24,254 nucleotides of DNA from CAZUVQ01 sp964623915 (GCA_964623915.1 CAZUVQ010000016.1:1-24254); one strand, 5' to 3'; shown: positions 1 through 8,200, counted from the stretch's first letter. Made by a program: numbers and translations. The notes: a model not told the origin generated them from the sequence alone.

Positions 1-279
1 ACGAAAAGCTGTTTCAGAGTGGGTTTTTGCAGCTTTAGTAGATGCAAGATAAAACCTGATGTTTTGATTTTTCGCAAAGAAGTCCTCAATGCTTTCGTAA
101 TATTGTACACCCAAAAGGTACCAATAGTCAAGCCCTGCGCGCTTTAATTTTTTATCATCGATTTCAAAGCCCATAGGTTTTATTATGTGAAGTCTGCTGC
201 CTGTAGCTGCACACGTTCTTGCAATGTTGCCGGTATTCTGCGGAATTTCCGGCTCGTGAAGCACAATATTAAAACTCAT
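1..279 (-). CDS. trmL: tRNA (cytidine(34)-2'-O)-methyltransferase, 5' part only
   Basis: The first 93 codons are present and the rest runs off the left edge of the window. The product is a SpoU-class SAM-dependent methyltransferase that modifies the wobble 2'-O position of tRNA-Leu. What is seen: an N-terminal NIVLHEPEIPQNTGNIARTC stretch (SpoU motif 1, with the conserved N-x-GNIAR), followed by GSRLHIIKPMGFEIDDKKLK and GLDYW, which are typical of the TrmL/YibK branch. The ATG at 279 is preceded by AAGGTGA at a good distance. It sits only about 20 bases beyond the terminator of the SLH gene and no promoter of its own is obvious, so it may depend on partial read-through. A full TrmL is about 150-160 residues. 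Family assignment is firm; exact substrate is by homology. Confidence 0.9.
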   Translation of the reverse strand, partial: MSFNIVLHEPEIPQNTGNIARTCAATGSRLHIIKPMGFEIDDKKLKRAGLDYWYLLGVQYYESIEDFFAKNQNIRFYLASTKAAKTHSETAFR

Positions 280-300
280 TTTATCACCTTAATTTTACTA

Positions 301-331
301 AAAAGAAGCCGCCGTTTCCGGCGGCCTCTTT
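301..331 (-). terminator. Rho-independent terminator of the SLH protein gene
   Basis: A 7-bp GC stem (308-314 GCCGCCG with 319-325 CGGCGGC, loop TTTC) is extended by A/T pairs after one mismatch. On the minus strand it is followed by TTCTTTT. It starts 20 bases past the SLH stop codon. The T-rich flank on the other side makes it look usable in both directions. Confidence 0.85.
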
Positions 332-344
332 AATTTTATTCTAA

Positions 345-3266
345 TTATTTAATAATTATTACTGCTTTTATTTGTGTGCCTGCATAGTACATTAGCACCT
401 GTGATGCTTCTGTAATTTTACTTTCGCCTGAAATTGATGCAAGCGTCCTTATTTCATTTATAGTTATTGTGTTTTCCCCTTTTATAATTTCACTATTATT
501 TGCAGCATTTGTATTAAGAACATAGAACTTAGCATTGCTTACATTATACGTATCTTTGATAGAACCCATAAGGTCAGCTTTTGATGAGATGAAGTCAGTA
601 TCTGATGCAAGCGATGTTGTAACAGACATTCTGCTGTTGTCCTCGTTAATGTCAATAACCGTGCCGTATATTAATGTGCATTGTGAATCTACAGCTGTTC
701 TGTTGTCATCATACTGAACTATTCTTGCTTTTTTTGCATCAGCTGCTGTGGCCTGAGGGTCAATTGCATTGTTACCTTTACCGTCAGGGAAAAGAGTGAT
801 TAAACCATTGTTGTAATCTAACATAACTTCAATCTTATCAGCTCTGCCATCATCGTCAGTTGTATATCTGAATATATCACCCGTTGTAAGACTGCTATTA
901 AATAGGCCTACAGAGTCTGATAAAATTTCGTTGATATATTCATTTGTCTTGAAATTCCAGCCTTCAATCTTATCTGCTTCTGAAACTCCGGATAATTTAC
1001 TTGTTATTATAACCGGAGAGTCATCATTGAACGAGGCATCACCTATAGCAGCATTGTTGTACACAATAATGTATCGTGCCTCTCCAACCGTATTAAGGTT
1101 ATAAGCTTCTACAAAATAAACCTTACCTGTGCTAAATGAGCTATTTGTTCTCGTTGAATACGATTTAATATCTTTTAAATCTCCGTTTATTGATAATATT
1201 TTGTTTGTTGAATTCAGTTTAATAACAGTAGAACCATTTAAACCAATAAAAGTATTAACACCGCTTTGATACTTGTAACCACCGTCAACTTTGTTTGGTG
1301 AACCAGGGAAAGGCAGTGTCTGTTCAAGGTCATCAGTCGATACGGAGGTGTTTGCAGCTATAGTATCTATTGTATCTATTAAACCGCCGTTTAGAGTATA
1401 CTTAATAAGCTGTGAATATGTGCCTGTTTTTATTTCTTCCGGTTTCCCTTCATTTGCGGCGAGTGCTGATGCTTCGAGCGCTTCAAGCATTTTACTGTAA
1501 TCAGAGATATCTTTGCCATCTATTCTAACTTTTTTATCAAGCGAATAGGTTCTGTCTCCTGTAGAACCTGCTATTCCATAAAGCTTAATTTGTGCGATAC
1601 CGCTTATTCCGCCTTCTTTATCTGCTTTTACAATATAACCTACATATACGGGTGTACCAGCAGTTGAAGTAGGTTCCACAGAGGCAATATTACCAAACAT
1701 ATCTCTATGCACTTTTCTTTTTACCTTGGAATCAACATTCAATGTTGGCTTGTCCGCACCTGTATATTCAAGAAAATTATACTCTATATCATATTCTTTA
1801 TCATTTATTACTATCTTGTAGTCACTGGGTTTAGATGTGATAAAGCCTTCAACCATATCCTTTGTAATTGTCAAATCAAAAACATCTTTATCCTTTGATT
1901 CCCTGAGATTTACTATATCATATTTAGAAACCGAGAAGTTATCTTTGATTGTTACCATAGTACCATTATTGTTAATTGTGGTATATTTTGCATTATTGGG
2001 TATTACAATATCCCCTTCTCCATAAAGAGCATATATCTTCTTTAAATCTGTTGTGCTGTCAGTATTCATCTGTTTAACAGCAACAACCTTATAAGAATCA
2101 ATAAATACAACGTCAACGTTTCCGTCATCATTGTTGTCAAGGATAGTTACCCTACCGGATTTAATACTCAAATCTTCATCAGTCAAGTCATCAGCATCAC
2201 AGTACTTACCATTAAAAATAAAAGTGGTATTTACATCAAAGTTAGTATTTGTTTTATTTTTATCATTGTCTGATGCCCAGTAAGAGATGCTTGAGGTTGA
2301 GAGATTACCTAAATCTTCAGGAGAAATTACGGTAATGTTGTTTTTCGCAACCTTCCGAATATTTGTAATACTATAATAATCATCCAATGCATCAGTTCTG
2401 ATGTCGGCAGAGATCCTGTAGCCCAACAGCGAATAAGTATCTGTTTCTGCAGGAACTCTATAAATATTTTCTTCTTTTCCGTCATTGACTTTTATAAGTC
2501 TACGATTTAGACCGGAATTTTCGTCATAAATACTTGTCTGAGGTACAGCAGTGACAACACCATCGATTTTTTCTGCTTCAAGGAAATCCTCACGTGCTGT
2601 TTTACCTTTGCTGTCAACAACAACAGAAACCTCTCCTGAAGAATTTATAACTTCTTTCGCAGGAACAACCTCAAGTGAATTATAAACTAAAACAGCTACG
2701 TTTCCACGAGATGCCGGGTCATCCTGGCTATTTATTGATGCACCTTTTAATATGCCCTTTTCAGCAGCTACAGAAACATATCCGGCATACCATACCGAGC
2801 CGGGAGTTGTGCGCTGAACAGCTATGCTACCATAGTTTAAAGCACAAACGACCATTTTTACAACCTCACTGTATTTTACAGGGTTGTCGGGTCTAAATGT
2901 ACCGTCCTCATAACCAAGAACAATACCTTTATCAACGGCTAAACGCACATACTTCTTTGACCAGTGCGATGCCGAGTCCACATCAGGAAATCCTGAATCA
3001 AGATTGTCCGCACCTATATTGGAAAGATTTAAGAAAGAAACTATAATCTTTGCAACCTCAGCACGAGTAATCGTGTTATCAGGTTTGAATGTACCATCTT
3101 CATAACCATCAATAATATTGTAGTTAATCAGTTCCTTTACAGCTTTACCTGTAAGAGTAGATTCGTCAACATCGGTGAGATTGACGTCATTTGCAAACAC
3201 AGTTACAAGAGAAAAAAGAACTGTTATTGCAATTAAAACCGATAAAAACCTTTTTGTTTTTTTCAT
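345..3266 (-). CDS. S-layer homology (SLH) domain surface protein, 973 aa
   Basis: Secreted cell-wall-bound protein. Residues 1-25 form a signal peptide (KKTKR, a hydrophobic core, then VFA before N). Three SLH modules follow at about 33-77, 94-142 and 157-199; the first two carry clear GYEDGTFKPDN / GYEDGTFRPDN signatures, the third is degenerate (GASINSQDDPASRGNVAVL). SLH modules anchor proteins to secondary cell-wall polymer. The remaining roughly 770 residues are beta-rich and I recognise no domain in them. The start is set at 3266: GGAGGA lies 8 bases upstream and a sigma-A promoter occupies 3304-3332, so the longer reading frame, which would begin inside the -35 box, cannot be right. 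The gene is monocistronic, with its own promoter and terminator. It could be an S-layer subunit or an SLH-anchored structural protein; the sequence does not say which. Confidence 0.9.
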   Translation of the reverse strand: MKKTKRFLSVLIAITVLFSLVTVFANDVNLTDVDESTLTGKAVKELINYNIIDGYEDGTFKPDNTITRAEVAKIIVSFLNLSNIGADNLDSGFPDVDSASHWSKKYVRLAVDKGIVLGYEDGTFRPDNPVKYSEVVKMVVCALNYGSIAVQRTTPGSVWYAGYVSVAAEKGILKGASINSQDDPASRGNVAVLVYNSLEVVPAKEVINSSGEVSVVVDSKGKTAREDFLEAEKIDGVVTAVPQTSIYDENSGLNRRLIKVNDGKEENIYRVPAETDTYSLLGYRISADIRTDALDDYYSITNIRKVAKNNITVISPEDLGNLSTSSISYWASDNDKNKTNTNFDVNTTFIFNGKYCDADDLTDEDLSIKSGRVTILDNNDDGNVDVVFIDSYKVVAVKQMNTDSTTDLKKIYALYGEGDIVIPNNAKYTTINNNGTMVTIKDNFSVSKYDIVNLRESKDKDVFDLTITKDMVEGFITSKPSDYKIVINDKEYDIEYNFLEYTGADKPTLNVDSKVKRKVHRDMFGNIASVEPTSTAGTPVYVGYIVKADKEGGISGIAQIKLYGIAGSTGDRTYSLDKKVRIDGKDISDYSKMLEALEASALAANEGKPEEIKTGTYSQLIKYTLNGGLIDTIDTIAANTSVSTDDLEQTLPFPGSPNKVDGGYKYQSGVNTFIGLNGSTVIKLNSTNKILSINGDLKDIKSYSTRTNSSFSTGKVYFVEAYNLNTVGEARYIIVYNNAAIGDASFNDDSPVIITSKLSGVSEADKIEGWNFKTNEYINEILSDSVGLFNSSLTTGDIFRYTTDDDGRADKIEVMLDYNNGLITLFPDGKGNNAIDPQATAADAKKARIVQYDDNRTAVDSQCTLIYGTVIDINEDNSRMSVTTSLASDTDFISSKADLMGSIKDTYNVSNAKFYVLNTNAANNSEIIKGENTITINEIRTLASISGESKITEASQVLMYYAGTQIKAVIIIK

Positions 3267-3303
3267 TGCATTTATCCTCCTAATAGATTTTTTATGCAAA
3301 GTT

Positions 3304-3332
3304 ATTATATCATTTGATATATACGTAGTCAA
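3304..3332 (-). promoter_or_regulatory. Sigma-A promoter of the SLH protein gene
   Basis: On the minus strand, TTGACT (3332-3327), a 17-base spacer, then a perfect TATAAT (3309-3304). The SLH start codon lies about 40 bases downstream. It separates this gene from the lgt operon behind it. Confidence 0.88.
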
Positions 3333-3388
3333 GGTATTTATTATTTTGTCACGCTTTTTTAATATAAGGGTTTTTCTTATGTAAAATA

Positions 3389-4177
3389 TCAGTTTAATTT
3401 CTTATTTTGTGACCTTCTGATAATAAAAAATGATACTAAACCTGTTACAACAATAACAACGGATAGCAAGGCCGAAACACGCATAGAACCGAGCATAAGG
3501 CTATCTGTGCGCAGCAATTCAATCCACGCTCTGCCCAACCCATACCAAATGAGATAAAAACAGGCGGATTTACCATCAAAACTATTTTTGTTTCTCAATG
3601 ACCAGATAATTATAAATCCAACAAGATTCCAAAGTGACTCATAAAGAAACGTAGGGTGAGCCACAACACCGTTTACTATCATCCTCCATGGGAGATCGGT
3701 TGGGCGTCCGTATGCTTCTCCGTTTACAAAATTCCCCCATCTCCCTATTATCTGTCCTATCATAAATCCAAAAGCAATAAAATCACAGTGAAAGGGTATA
3801 CTCAGTTTACGTTTTCGGCAATACATCACAAGTACTATTGCGGCACCTATTATTGCGCCGTAAATAGCAATACCGCCCTCCCATATTTTAAATATATCAG
3901 TGGGATTTTCCCTGTAGGAATCCAAGGAAAAAATAACATAGTAAAGCCTTGCGGATATTATTGAAACAGGCATCCCTAATAATAACAAATTATAAAAATG
4001 GTCGGGGTCACCACCTTTTTTCTTGTATTCGCCTATTGCTACAACAGCACCCAATAAAATACCCGTCAGAATAAAAATTGCATACCATCTTATGCCACCT
4101 GTAAATATAGGCAGCTTTAATGCAATTTTGTCAATTTCAAAATGCAGCCCAAGCCCCGGGAAATCTATAACTGTCAT
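3389..4177 (-). CDS. lgt: Prolipoprotein diacylglyceryl transferase
   Basis: Membrane enzyme that moves diacylglycerol from phosphatidylglycerol to the lipobox cysteine of prolipoproteins, the first step of lipoprotein maturation. The 262 residues give several hydrophobic segments and the Lgt signature GRWGNFVNGEAYG at 145-157, including the conserved arginine, asparagines and glutamate. The loop that reads HGG in E. coli Lgt reads IYGAIIG here (about 105-111); from memory Y variants also occur in Gram-positive homologues. The ATG overlaps the ymfH stop codon by four bases (ATGA) and has a near-perfect AAGGAGGT ribosome site inside the ymfH end, so translation is coupled. It is the last gene of the operon. 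I see only a weak hairpin without a T-tract behind it. Confidence 0.96.
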   Translation of the reverse strand: MTVIDFPGLGLHFEIDKIALKLPIFTGGIRWYAIFILTGILLGAVVAIGEYKKKGGDPDHFYNLLLLGMPVSIISARLYYVIFSLDSYRENPTDIFKIWEGGIAIYGAIIGAAIVLVMYCRKRKLSIPFHCDFIAFGFMIGQIIGRWGNFVNGEAYGRPTDLPWRMIVNGVVAHPTFLYESLWNLVGFIIIWSLRNKNSFDGKSACFYLIWYGLGRAWIELLRTDSLMLGSMRVSALLSVVIVVTGLVSFFIIRRSQNKKLN

Positions 4178-5436
4178 AAGGTGACCTCCTTTGGCTTTGT
4201 GACAGATACCGAATATCTTGTAAAGCCGTCTTTTAGTACATCTTCAACTTCTTTTCGTGAAACACTCATAATTTCAAGTGCGTTTTCAAAATACTTATAA
4301 CCGGAAAACTCAGCCGATGCAATAGAGTATGCTATGCTATCAACACTGTTTAAACTTCGTACAAAACCGCCATAAAGAAGCTTTTTTGCTCGGTCAAATT
4401 CTTCGTCATCAAACAGAACTTTTTTTCTTCTTTCGATTTCTGTAAGGCACAGAGCATTTACCTCATAAGGGTCAGCGCCTTCGCCGCTCAGCTCTGCAAA
4501 CACAAAGTTTCTTCCCACCTCAATGCCTTTTGAAAATGATGTCACCTTGCCGCTGTTTAAAAGCTGCAAATAAAAATCAGAAGTTCTTCCAAACATAATT
4601 TCAAGAAGAATTGAATAAATATTATTAAGCTTGCCGGGCTTAGCCGAAAACGATTCCTTAAATCCAATATTAAAAACAGGTGCAGAGACGCTCATTTTTG
4701 CTTCATTCTGAATTTTATTTACTTCGGCCTGCTCTTTTGGAAAAACCCTCTTTGGCGCAGGGTATGGTTTTACAGGCACAGTTTCATCCACTATTTCAAG
4801 AACCTTCATAGGGTCACAATTTCCAGCAACGCATAAAACCATATTCTCGGGGTGGTAAAAGCTCTGGTGTATCTTATAAAGCAATTCGGGAGTAATCTCG
4901 GATATTGAATCTACACTACCTGCAATTTCAATGTTTACAGGATAGCTTTTATACATTCCCTTTACCATATTAAAATAGGTAACCCAACCCGGGTCATCAG
5001 CATACATTTTGATTTCCTGTCCAATAATGCCCTGTTCTTTGGTGACGTTTTCATCAGTAAAATACGGCTCGTTTACATATGAGAGCAAATGGCGAAGCAT
5101 TATATCTTGGTCCCTCTGACAGTCAAAAAGATATGCTGTTGTATCAAAGGATGTAAACGCATTTGCAGATGCACCGTATTTTCCGAACACATCAAAAGCA
5201 TTGCCTCCGTCCTTTTGTTCAAACATTTTGTGTTCCAAAAAATGAGCGGTTCCGTCCGGGATATTTATTATCTCATTGTTGACTTCGAAGCAATTATCTA
5301 TTGAACCATAGGATGTTGCATATAACGCATATGTTTTTGAAAAGCCTGCTTTTGGTACAACAAAAACCCTCAGCCCGCTTTTTGCAACTGCATAATAGAG
5401 TGTTTCCCCTAATTTTTCATAAATTATTTTGTCCAT
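4174..5436 (-). CDS. ymfH: M16 zinc peptidase, catalytic partner (YmfH type)
   Basis: Insulinase/pitrilysin-family metallopeptidase of 420 residues. The inverted zinc motif HFLEH is at 65-69, and the third ligand is most likely E141 in GQEIKMYADDPGW, with E134 seven residues before it as in pitrilysin. The runs YGSIDN, ASANAFTSFDTTAYLF and EQGIIGQEI closely recall Bacillus subtilis YmfH. There is no signal peptide, so the enzyme should be cytoplasmic. The C-terminal half is the second M16 domain without zinc ligands. Its start codon directly follows the stop of the upstream inactive homologue (TAAATG), consistent with an active/inactive heterodimer as in other bacterial M16B pairs. Substrate unknown; peptides or leader fragments are plausible. 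The lgt and glycolipid neighbours suggest an envelope-linked role, which is inference. Confidence 0.92.
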   Translation of the reverse strand: MDKIIYEKLGETLYYAVAKSGLRVFVVPKAGFSKTYALYATSYGSIDNCFEVNNEIINIPDGTAHFLEHKMFEQKDGGNAFDVFGKYGASANAFTSFDTTAYLFDCQRDQDIMLRHLLSYVNEPYFTDENVTKEQGIIGQEIKMYADDPGWVTYFNMVKGMYKSYPVNIEIAGSVDSISEITPELLYKIHQSFYHPENMVLCVAGNCDPMKVLEIVDETVPVKPYPAPKRVFPKEQAEVNKIQNEAKMSVSAPVFNIGFKESFSAKPGKLNNIYSILLEIMFGRTSDFYLQLLNSGKVTSFSKGIEVGRNFVFAELSGEGADPYEVNALCLTEIERRKKVLFDDEEFDRAKKLLYGGFVRSLNSVDSIAYSIASAEFSGYKYFENALEIMSVSRKEVEDVLKDGFTRYSVSVTKPKEVTL

Positions 5437-6669
5437 TTACTTTTCCCCCTTAAGAAAGAACACAGTATCAGGCTTGATTTTTTGTGCAAATAGGGTTATA
5501 TCTGACCTGACGGCTGCATCTTTAATTCTTGATGCGGTCTCTTCGGGAGTTAAAATTTCTTCTTCTCCTGCCTGATTTTCATAAAAATTAAGCAACAATG
5601 TGTTTTCATCTTTTACAGACAGCACGGATGATTCCACCGCAACAGCAGCATTTATAAGCTCCTCATCGGTGAAAACACCGTTTTTGATATCTTCAAGCTG
5701 AGAAAAAATTGCATCTCTTGCTTTTTCATAATTCTCAAAGTCTATACCACTCTGAACTAATATAAGACCTTTTTGCTTGATAAGTGCAGATGATGCATAA
5801 TAACAAAGGCTCATTTTTTCCCTTACATTATTAAAAAGTTTAGATACAACAGTACCACCGAACATTCCATCAAAAACCATTGCAGTGTATTCATGCTTTT
5901 TCGCATCCTCACCGACAACAAATGCCATAACAAGCTTACCTTGTGTTATCTGCGCTTCTTCCATTTCAAAACGCAGGGATGATGGTATGGGTAAAAACCC
6001 GGTTTTTTCAATTTTACCGTCACCAAATAAATCAAGCAAAGCCGTGGCTTCGTTTTTAAATTCATGAACATCAACATTACCGGCAGCGAAAATTTTAACA
6101 TAGCATTTAGAAATTATAAATAGATAATAGCTGTAAAGCTCCTGAGGTGTTACTTTATCAAGAATATCTATATATCCATGAGTGTTTACACCATACTCAT
6201 CATCACCGCATACAATTTCTATGCATTTCTTATTGGCATATCTTCTTTTGTCATTGATAAGTGCCTCTATCTCATGCCTTAGTATATTTTTTTCTCTTTC
6301 AACAATGTCCTTATCGAACGCATTGTTTTTTGCCAAAGGATTAGTTAATATCTCCTTTGCAAAGCTGAAGATTTCATTTGTTGTGCTTTTATCAGAATAT
6401 TTTTCACATAACACATCAAAAACAAAAGAAAAACTGAAGTTATTTTCAATTCTCTTGACAGATGTAAACATTTTACTCCCGTAAAGAGTTGCCAATCTTC
6501 TGTTTATATCCGAAATCGTGGGATACCTACTGCATCCGCTGCTTAAAACCTTTAAAAGAAGCTGATTGTAGGTTGCATTTTCCTTTGATATTGGAGTGTA
6601 AAAATTCACCGAGAAACGAATATTTTTAAACTTTGAATCAATTACAATAAATATGTTATCATTTATCAT
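5437..6669 (-). CDS. ymfF: M16-family peptidase homologue lacking the zinc motif (YmfF type)
   Basis: The 410-residue protein has the M16 fold: an N-terminal domain with GCSRYPTISDINRRLATLYG and a helix VEREKNILRHEIEALINDKR that matches the region around the third zinc ligand of active enzymes. The HxxEH motif is absent, because its place is occupied by the LSSGCSRYPT region, so catalysis is not expected. In this family the inactive member usually pairs with the active one to close the chamber around the substrate; the active partner is encoded immediately downstream with no spacer. The start at 6669 follows the stop of the glycosyltransferase gene directly (TAAATG), with GGGGGA seven bases upstream. 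Function as a non-catalytic subunit is inferred from the family. Confidence 0.88.
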   Translation of the reverse strand: MINDNIFIVIDSKFKNIRFSVNFYTPISKENATYNQLLLKVLSSGCSRYPTISDINRRLATLYGSKMFTSVKRIENNFSFSFVFDVLCEKYSDKSTTNEIFSFAKEILTNPLAKNNAFDKDIVEREKNILRHEIEALINDKRRYANKKCIEIVCGDDEYGVNTHGYIDILDKVTPQELYSYYLFIISKCYVKIFAAGNVDVHEFKNEATALLDLFGDGKIEKTGFLPIPSSLRFEMEEAQITQGKLVMAFVVGEDAKKHEYTAMVFDGMFGGTVVSKLFNNVREKMSLCYYASSALIKQKGLILVQSGIDFENYEKARDAIFSQLEDIKNGVFTDEELINAAVAVESSVLSVKDENTLLLNFYENQAGEEEILTPEETASRIKDAAVRSDITLFAQKIKPDTVFFLKGEK

Positions 6670-7776
6670 TTAGTCATCCCCCAATTTTAATACAAAATCA
6701 CATAAATCACTTGTTGCGTTTGGCCTTCCAATATATTCGGCACCGGCCGAGGTGTTCTCCATTTTCCATTCGTTTGAAAACATCTGGTATACGGCTTCAT
6801 CTATCGGAAAGGTTTTTGTGATTGCCATTGATATACCATTGTTTAAGAAAAACTCCCTGTTCCTGTCCTCCTGCCCTGGTATTGGTTCTAAAAGCAACGT
6901 CGGAAGTCCTTTCGCAAGGCTTTCACTCATCGACAGCCCACCCGGTTTTGTGATTATAAAATCAGCGGCATCCATCATCTGGTCAACATTATCAACGTAC
7001 CCGTAGGAATAAATTTTATGTTTAGTTTTCAAAGCACTAATTTTCTTTTTAGCTGTTTCATTTCTTCCGCATACACACAATACCTGAAAATCAAGCTCCA
7101 ACTTGTCCATGGTATAAATTTCTGATGGCATATCACCAAAACCCATGCTTCCCATCATGAACATTATTGTGTTCTTGTTTTCTATGCCAAGCTGTTCTCT
7201 CGCTTGCTGCTTAGGCATTCTTTTTGAAAATTTGTCACTAATCGGTATGCCTGTTGTCAAAACCTTGTCTTTTGGTATTCCCTTTTTATTACACTGATTT
7301 ATAAGAAGGTGATTGGCCACCACATAATAATCAAGGTTTGTCTCCTCCCAGAAGGGATGCAATGTAAAATCTGTGACAATACCTATGGTTTTAATAAGAG
7401 GAAACACTTTTTTAAGATATGTCATAATAGTTCCGCAAAAAATATGGGTTGATATCACAATATCCGGCTGATACTCCTCAATGTATTTTATCATTTTACC
7501 TGCAGAAAGAAAATTATTAGTTATGGGCAGAAATGAAAATTCGGCGGGTTTTTTCTTATTTTCAAATAGCGAATACATCGCTCCATATGTTTTCGGAATA
7601 TATTGTATACTGAGAAGATAGCTTTTCTCTATTGTATCCGCTAAAACGGAATTTATATATTTGTAAGCATCTAATACTTTGCAATCAACACCACGTTTTT
7701 TTAGCCCTTCGGCGACAGCATTTGCCGTGGCAGTATGGCCTTGTCCTGCTGTAACCGTCAAAACAAGTACTCTCAT
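6670..7776 (-). CDS. Diacylglycerol glucosyltransferase-like GT28 family enzyme (UgtP/MGDG synthase type)
   Basis: Predicted peripheral membrane glycosyltransferase that transfers a hexose from a nucleotide sugar to diacylglycerol, as Bacillus UgtP and plant MGDG synthases do. The N-terminal acceptor domain starts RVLVLTVTAGQGHTATANAV, with the conserved GxGH loop; the C-terminal nucleotide-sugar domain has ITKPGGLSMSESLAKGLP and LEPIPGQEDRN. The start is placed at 7776 (MRVLVL, 368 residues): GGAGG lies 8-9 bases upstream, whereas the reading frame's earlier ATG at 7794 lies upstream of that ribosome site. It is the first gene of a four-gene operon and feeds ymfF with no gap. Closely related MurG-like enzymes and processive versus single-transfer activity cannot be told apart by eye. 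Confidence 0.85.
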   Translation of the reverse strand: MRVLVLTVTAGQGHTATANAVAEGLKKRGVDCKVLDAYKYINSVLADTIEKSYLLSIQYIPKTYGAMYSLFENKKKPAEFSFLPITNNFLSAGKMIKYIEEYQPDIVISTHIFCGTIMTYLKKVFPLIKTIGIVTDFTLHPFWEETNLDYYVVANHLLINQCNKKGIPKDKVLTTGIPISDKFSKRMPKQQAREQLGIENKNTIMFMMGSMGFGDMPSEIYTMDKLELDFQVLCVCGRNETAKKKISALKTKHKIYSYGYVDNVDQMMDAADFIITKPGGLSMSESLAKGLPTLLLEPIPGQEDRNREFFLNNGISMAITKTFPIDEAVYQMFSNEWKMENTSAGAEYIGRPNATSDLCDFVLKLGDD

Positions 7777-7807
7777 AAAAAAAACCTCCGTCATAATTGT
7801 AACACTT

Positions 7808-7836
7808 ATTATAACACAACATATTATATTATTGAA
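7808..7836 (-). promoter_or_regulatory. Promoter of the ugtP-ymfF-ymfH-lgt operon
   Basis: On the minus strand a perfect TATAAT (7813-7808) lies 17 bases from a weak -35, TTCAAT (7836-7831). It is about 30 bases upstream of the start codon. A nearby AT-rich alternative cannot be excluded. Confidence 0.65.
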
Positions 7837-7880
7837 GATGCAAAGAGAAAATATTTACAAATTATTAAAATTTTCCAAAG

Positions 7881-7952
7881 CATCTGTGCCTCCGTTAACC
7901 ACCTAATCGGCAGGGTGGGTGGAGCCAATACAAAGCCGCATGCCGAAGCGGC
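7881..7952 (+). other. GC-rich, potentially structured leader in front of the mini-protein genes
   Basis: This is a GC-rich island in AT-rich intergenic DNA. One fold pairs CTCC (7890-7893) with GGAG (7921-7924) and CCACC (7899-7903) with GGTGG (7914-7918). CCG (7892-7894) could alternatively pair with CGG (7908-7910). A separate hairpin pairs GCCGC (7935-7939) with GCGGC (7948-7952) around an 8-base loop. It ends 17 bases before the ATG of the first mini-protein. I do not recognise it as a known riboswitch class. It may be a regulatory leader, a small RNA or a repeat remnant. Confidence 0.4.
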
Positions 7953-7969
7953 AGAAAGGTAAGTAATCT

Positions 7970-8065
7970 ATGGGTTTCTTAGGCCATAATGACGATTCAT
8001 GTTGCTGGATCATTATTCTTATCCTTCTGTTCTTGTTCTGCTGCAACAACAATGGAAGCTGTTAA
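7970..8065 (+). CDS. Cysteine-rich single-span membrane mini-protein, 31 aa
   Basis: The 31-residue protein begins MGFLGHNDDSCC, continues with a membrane-length aliphatic stretch (W13 to F23, I/L/F only) and ends CCNNNGSC. Five cysteines sit in a CC pair on each side of the hydrophobic core plus one at the C-terminus. AAAGGTAAG lies upstream at a workable ribosome-site distance. It resembles the very short Firmicutes peptides often annotated as YjcZ-like sporulation proteins, but that link is by general appearance only. It is followed 15 bases later by a second peptide of the same build, and the two share the terminator at 8219-8239. Being in tandem with the same architecture argues strongly that both are real genes. 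Function unknown. Confidence 0.75.
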   Translation: MGFLGHNDDSCCWIIILILLFLFCCNNNGSC

Positions 8066-8080
8066 TTAAGGAGGTAAATT

Positions 8081-8200
8081 ATGAGTTGTAACAATCTCGG
8101 CAACATATTCAATGGCGGAAATGATTGTATATGGATATTAGTTATCCTTTTTGTATTGTTCTGCTGTTGTGACAACAAAGGCGGCTCGGGCTGCTGCTGA
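8081..8200 (+). CDS. Cysteine-rich single-span membrane mini-protein, 39 aa
   Basis: This is the second member of the tandem pair. The 39 residues read as a polar N-terminus with N/G repeats (SCNNLGNIFNGGNDC), a hydrophobic span IWILVILFVLF at about 17-27, then CCCDNKGGSGCC. There are seven cysteines, clustered just after the membrane span and at the very end. The ribosome site AAGGAGGT five bases before the ATG is close to ideal, which points to strong translation. It shares the layout polar-Cys-Trp-hydrophobic-CC-Asn/Gly-Cys with its upstream neighbour, suggesting an old duplication. The clustered cysteines could bind metal, be oxidised or be acylated; none of these is shown by the sequence. 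A sporulation or envelope role is only a guess. Confidence 0.8.
   Translation: MSCNNLGNIFNGGNDCIWILVILFVLFCCCDNKGGSGCC

Noticed and set aside
3267..3332. 22-residue N-terminal extension of the SLH protein
   Set aside because: It would begin inside the -35 box, lacks a ribosome site, and hides the signal peptide that starts at 3266.
3355..3388. Terminator behind lgt
   Set aside because: An ATAAG/CTTAT hairpin is visible but has no T-tract on the minus strand and is too weak to call.
7735..7962. Plus-strand 75-codon open frames across the ugtP start
   Set aside because: They overlap the ugtP start and the structured leader, have no ribosome site, and their translations look random.
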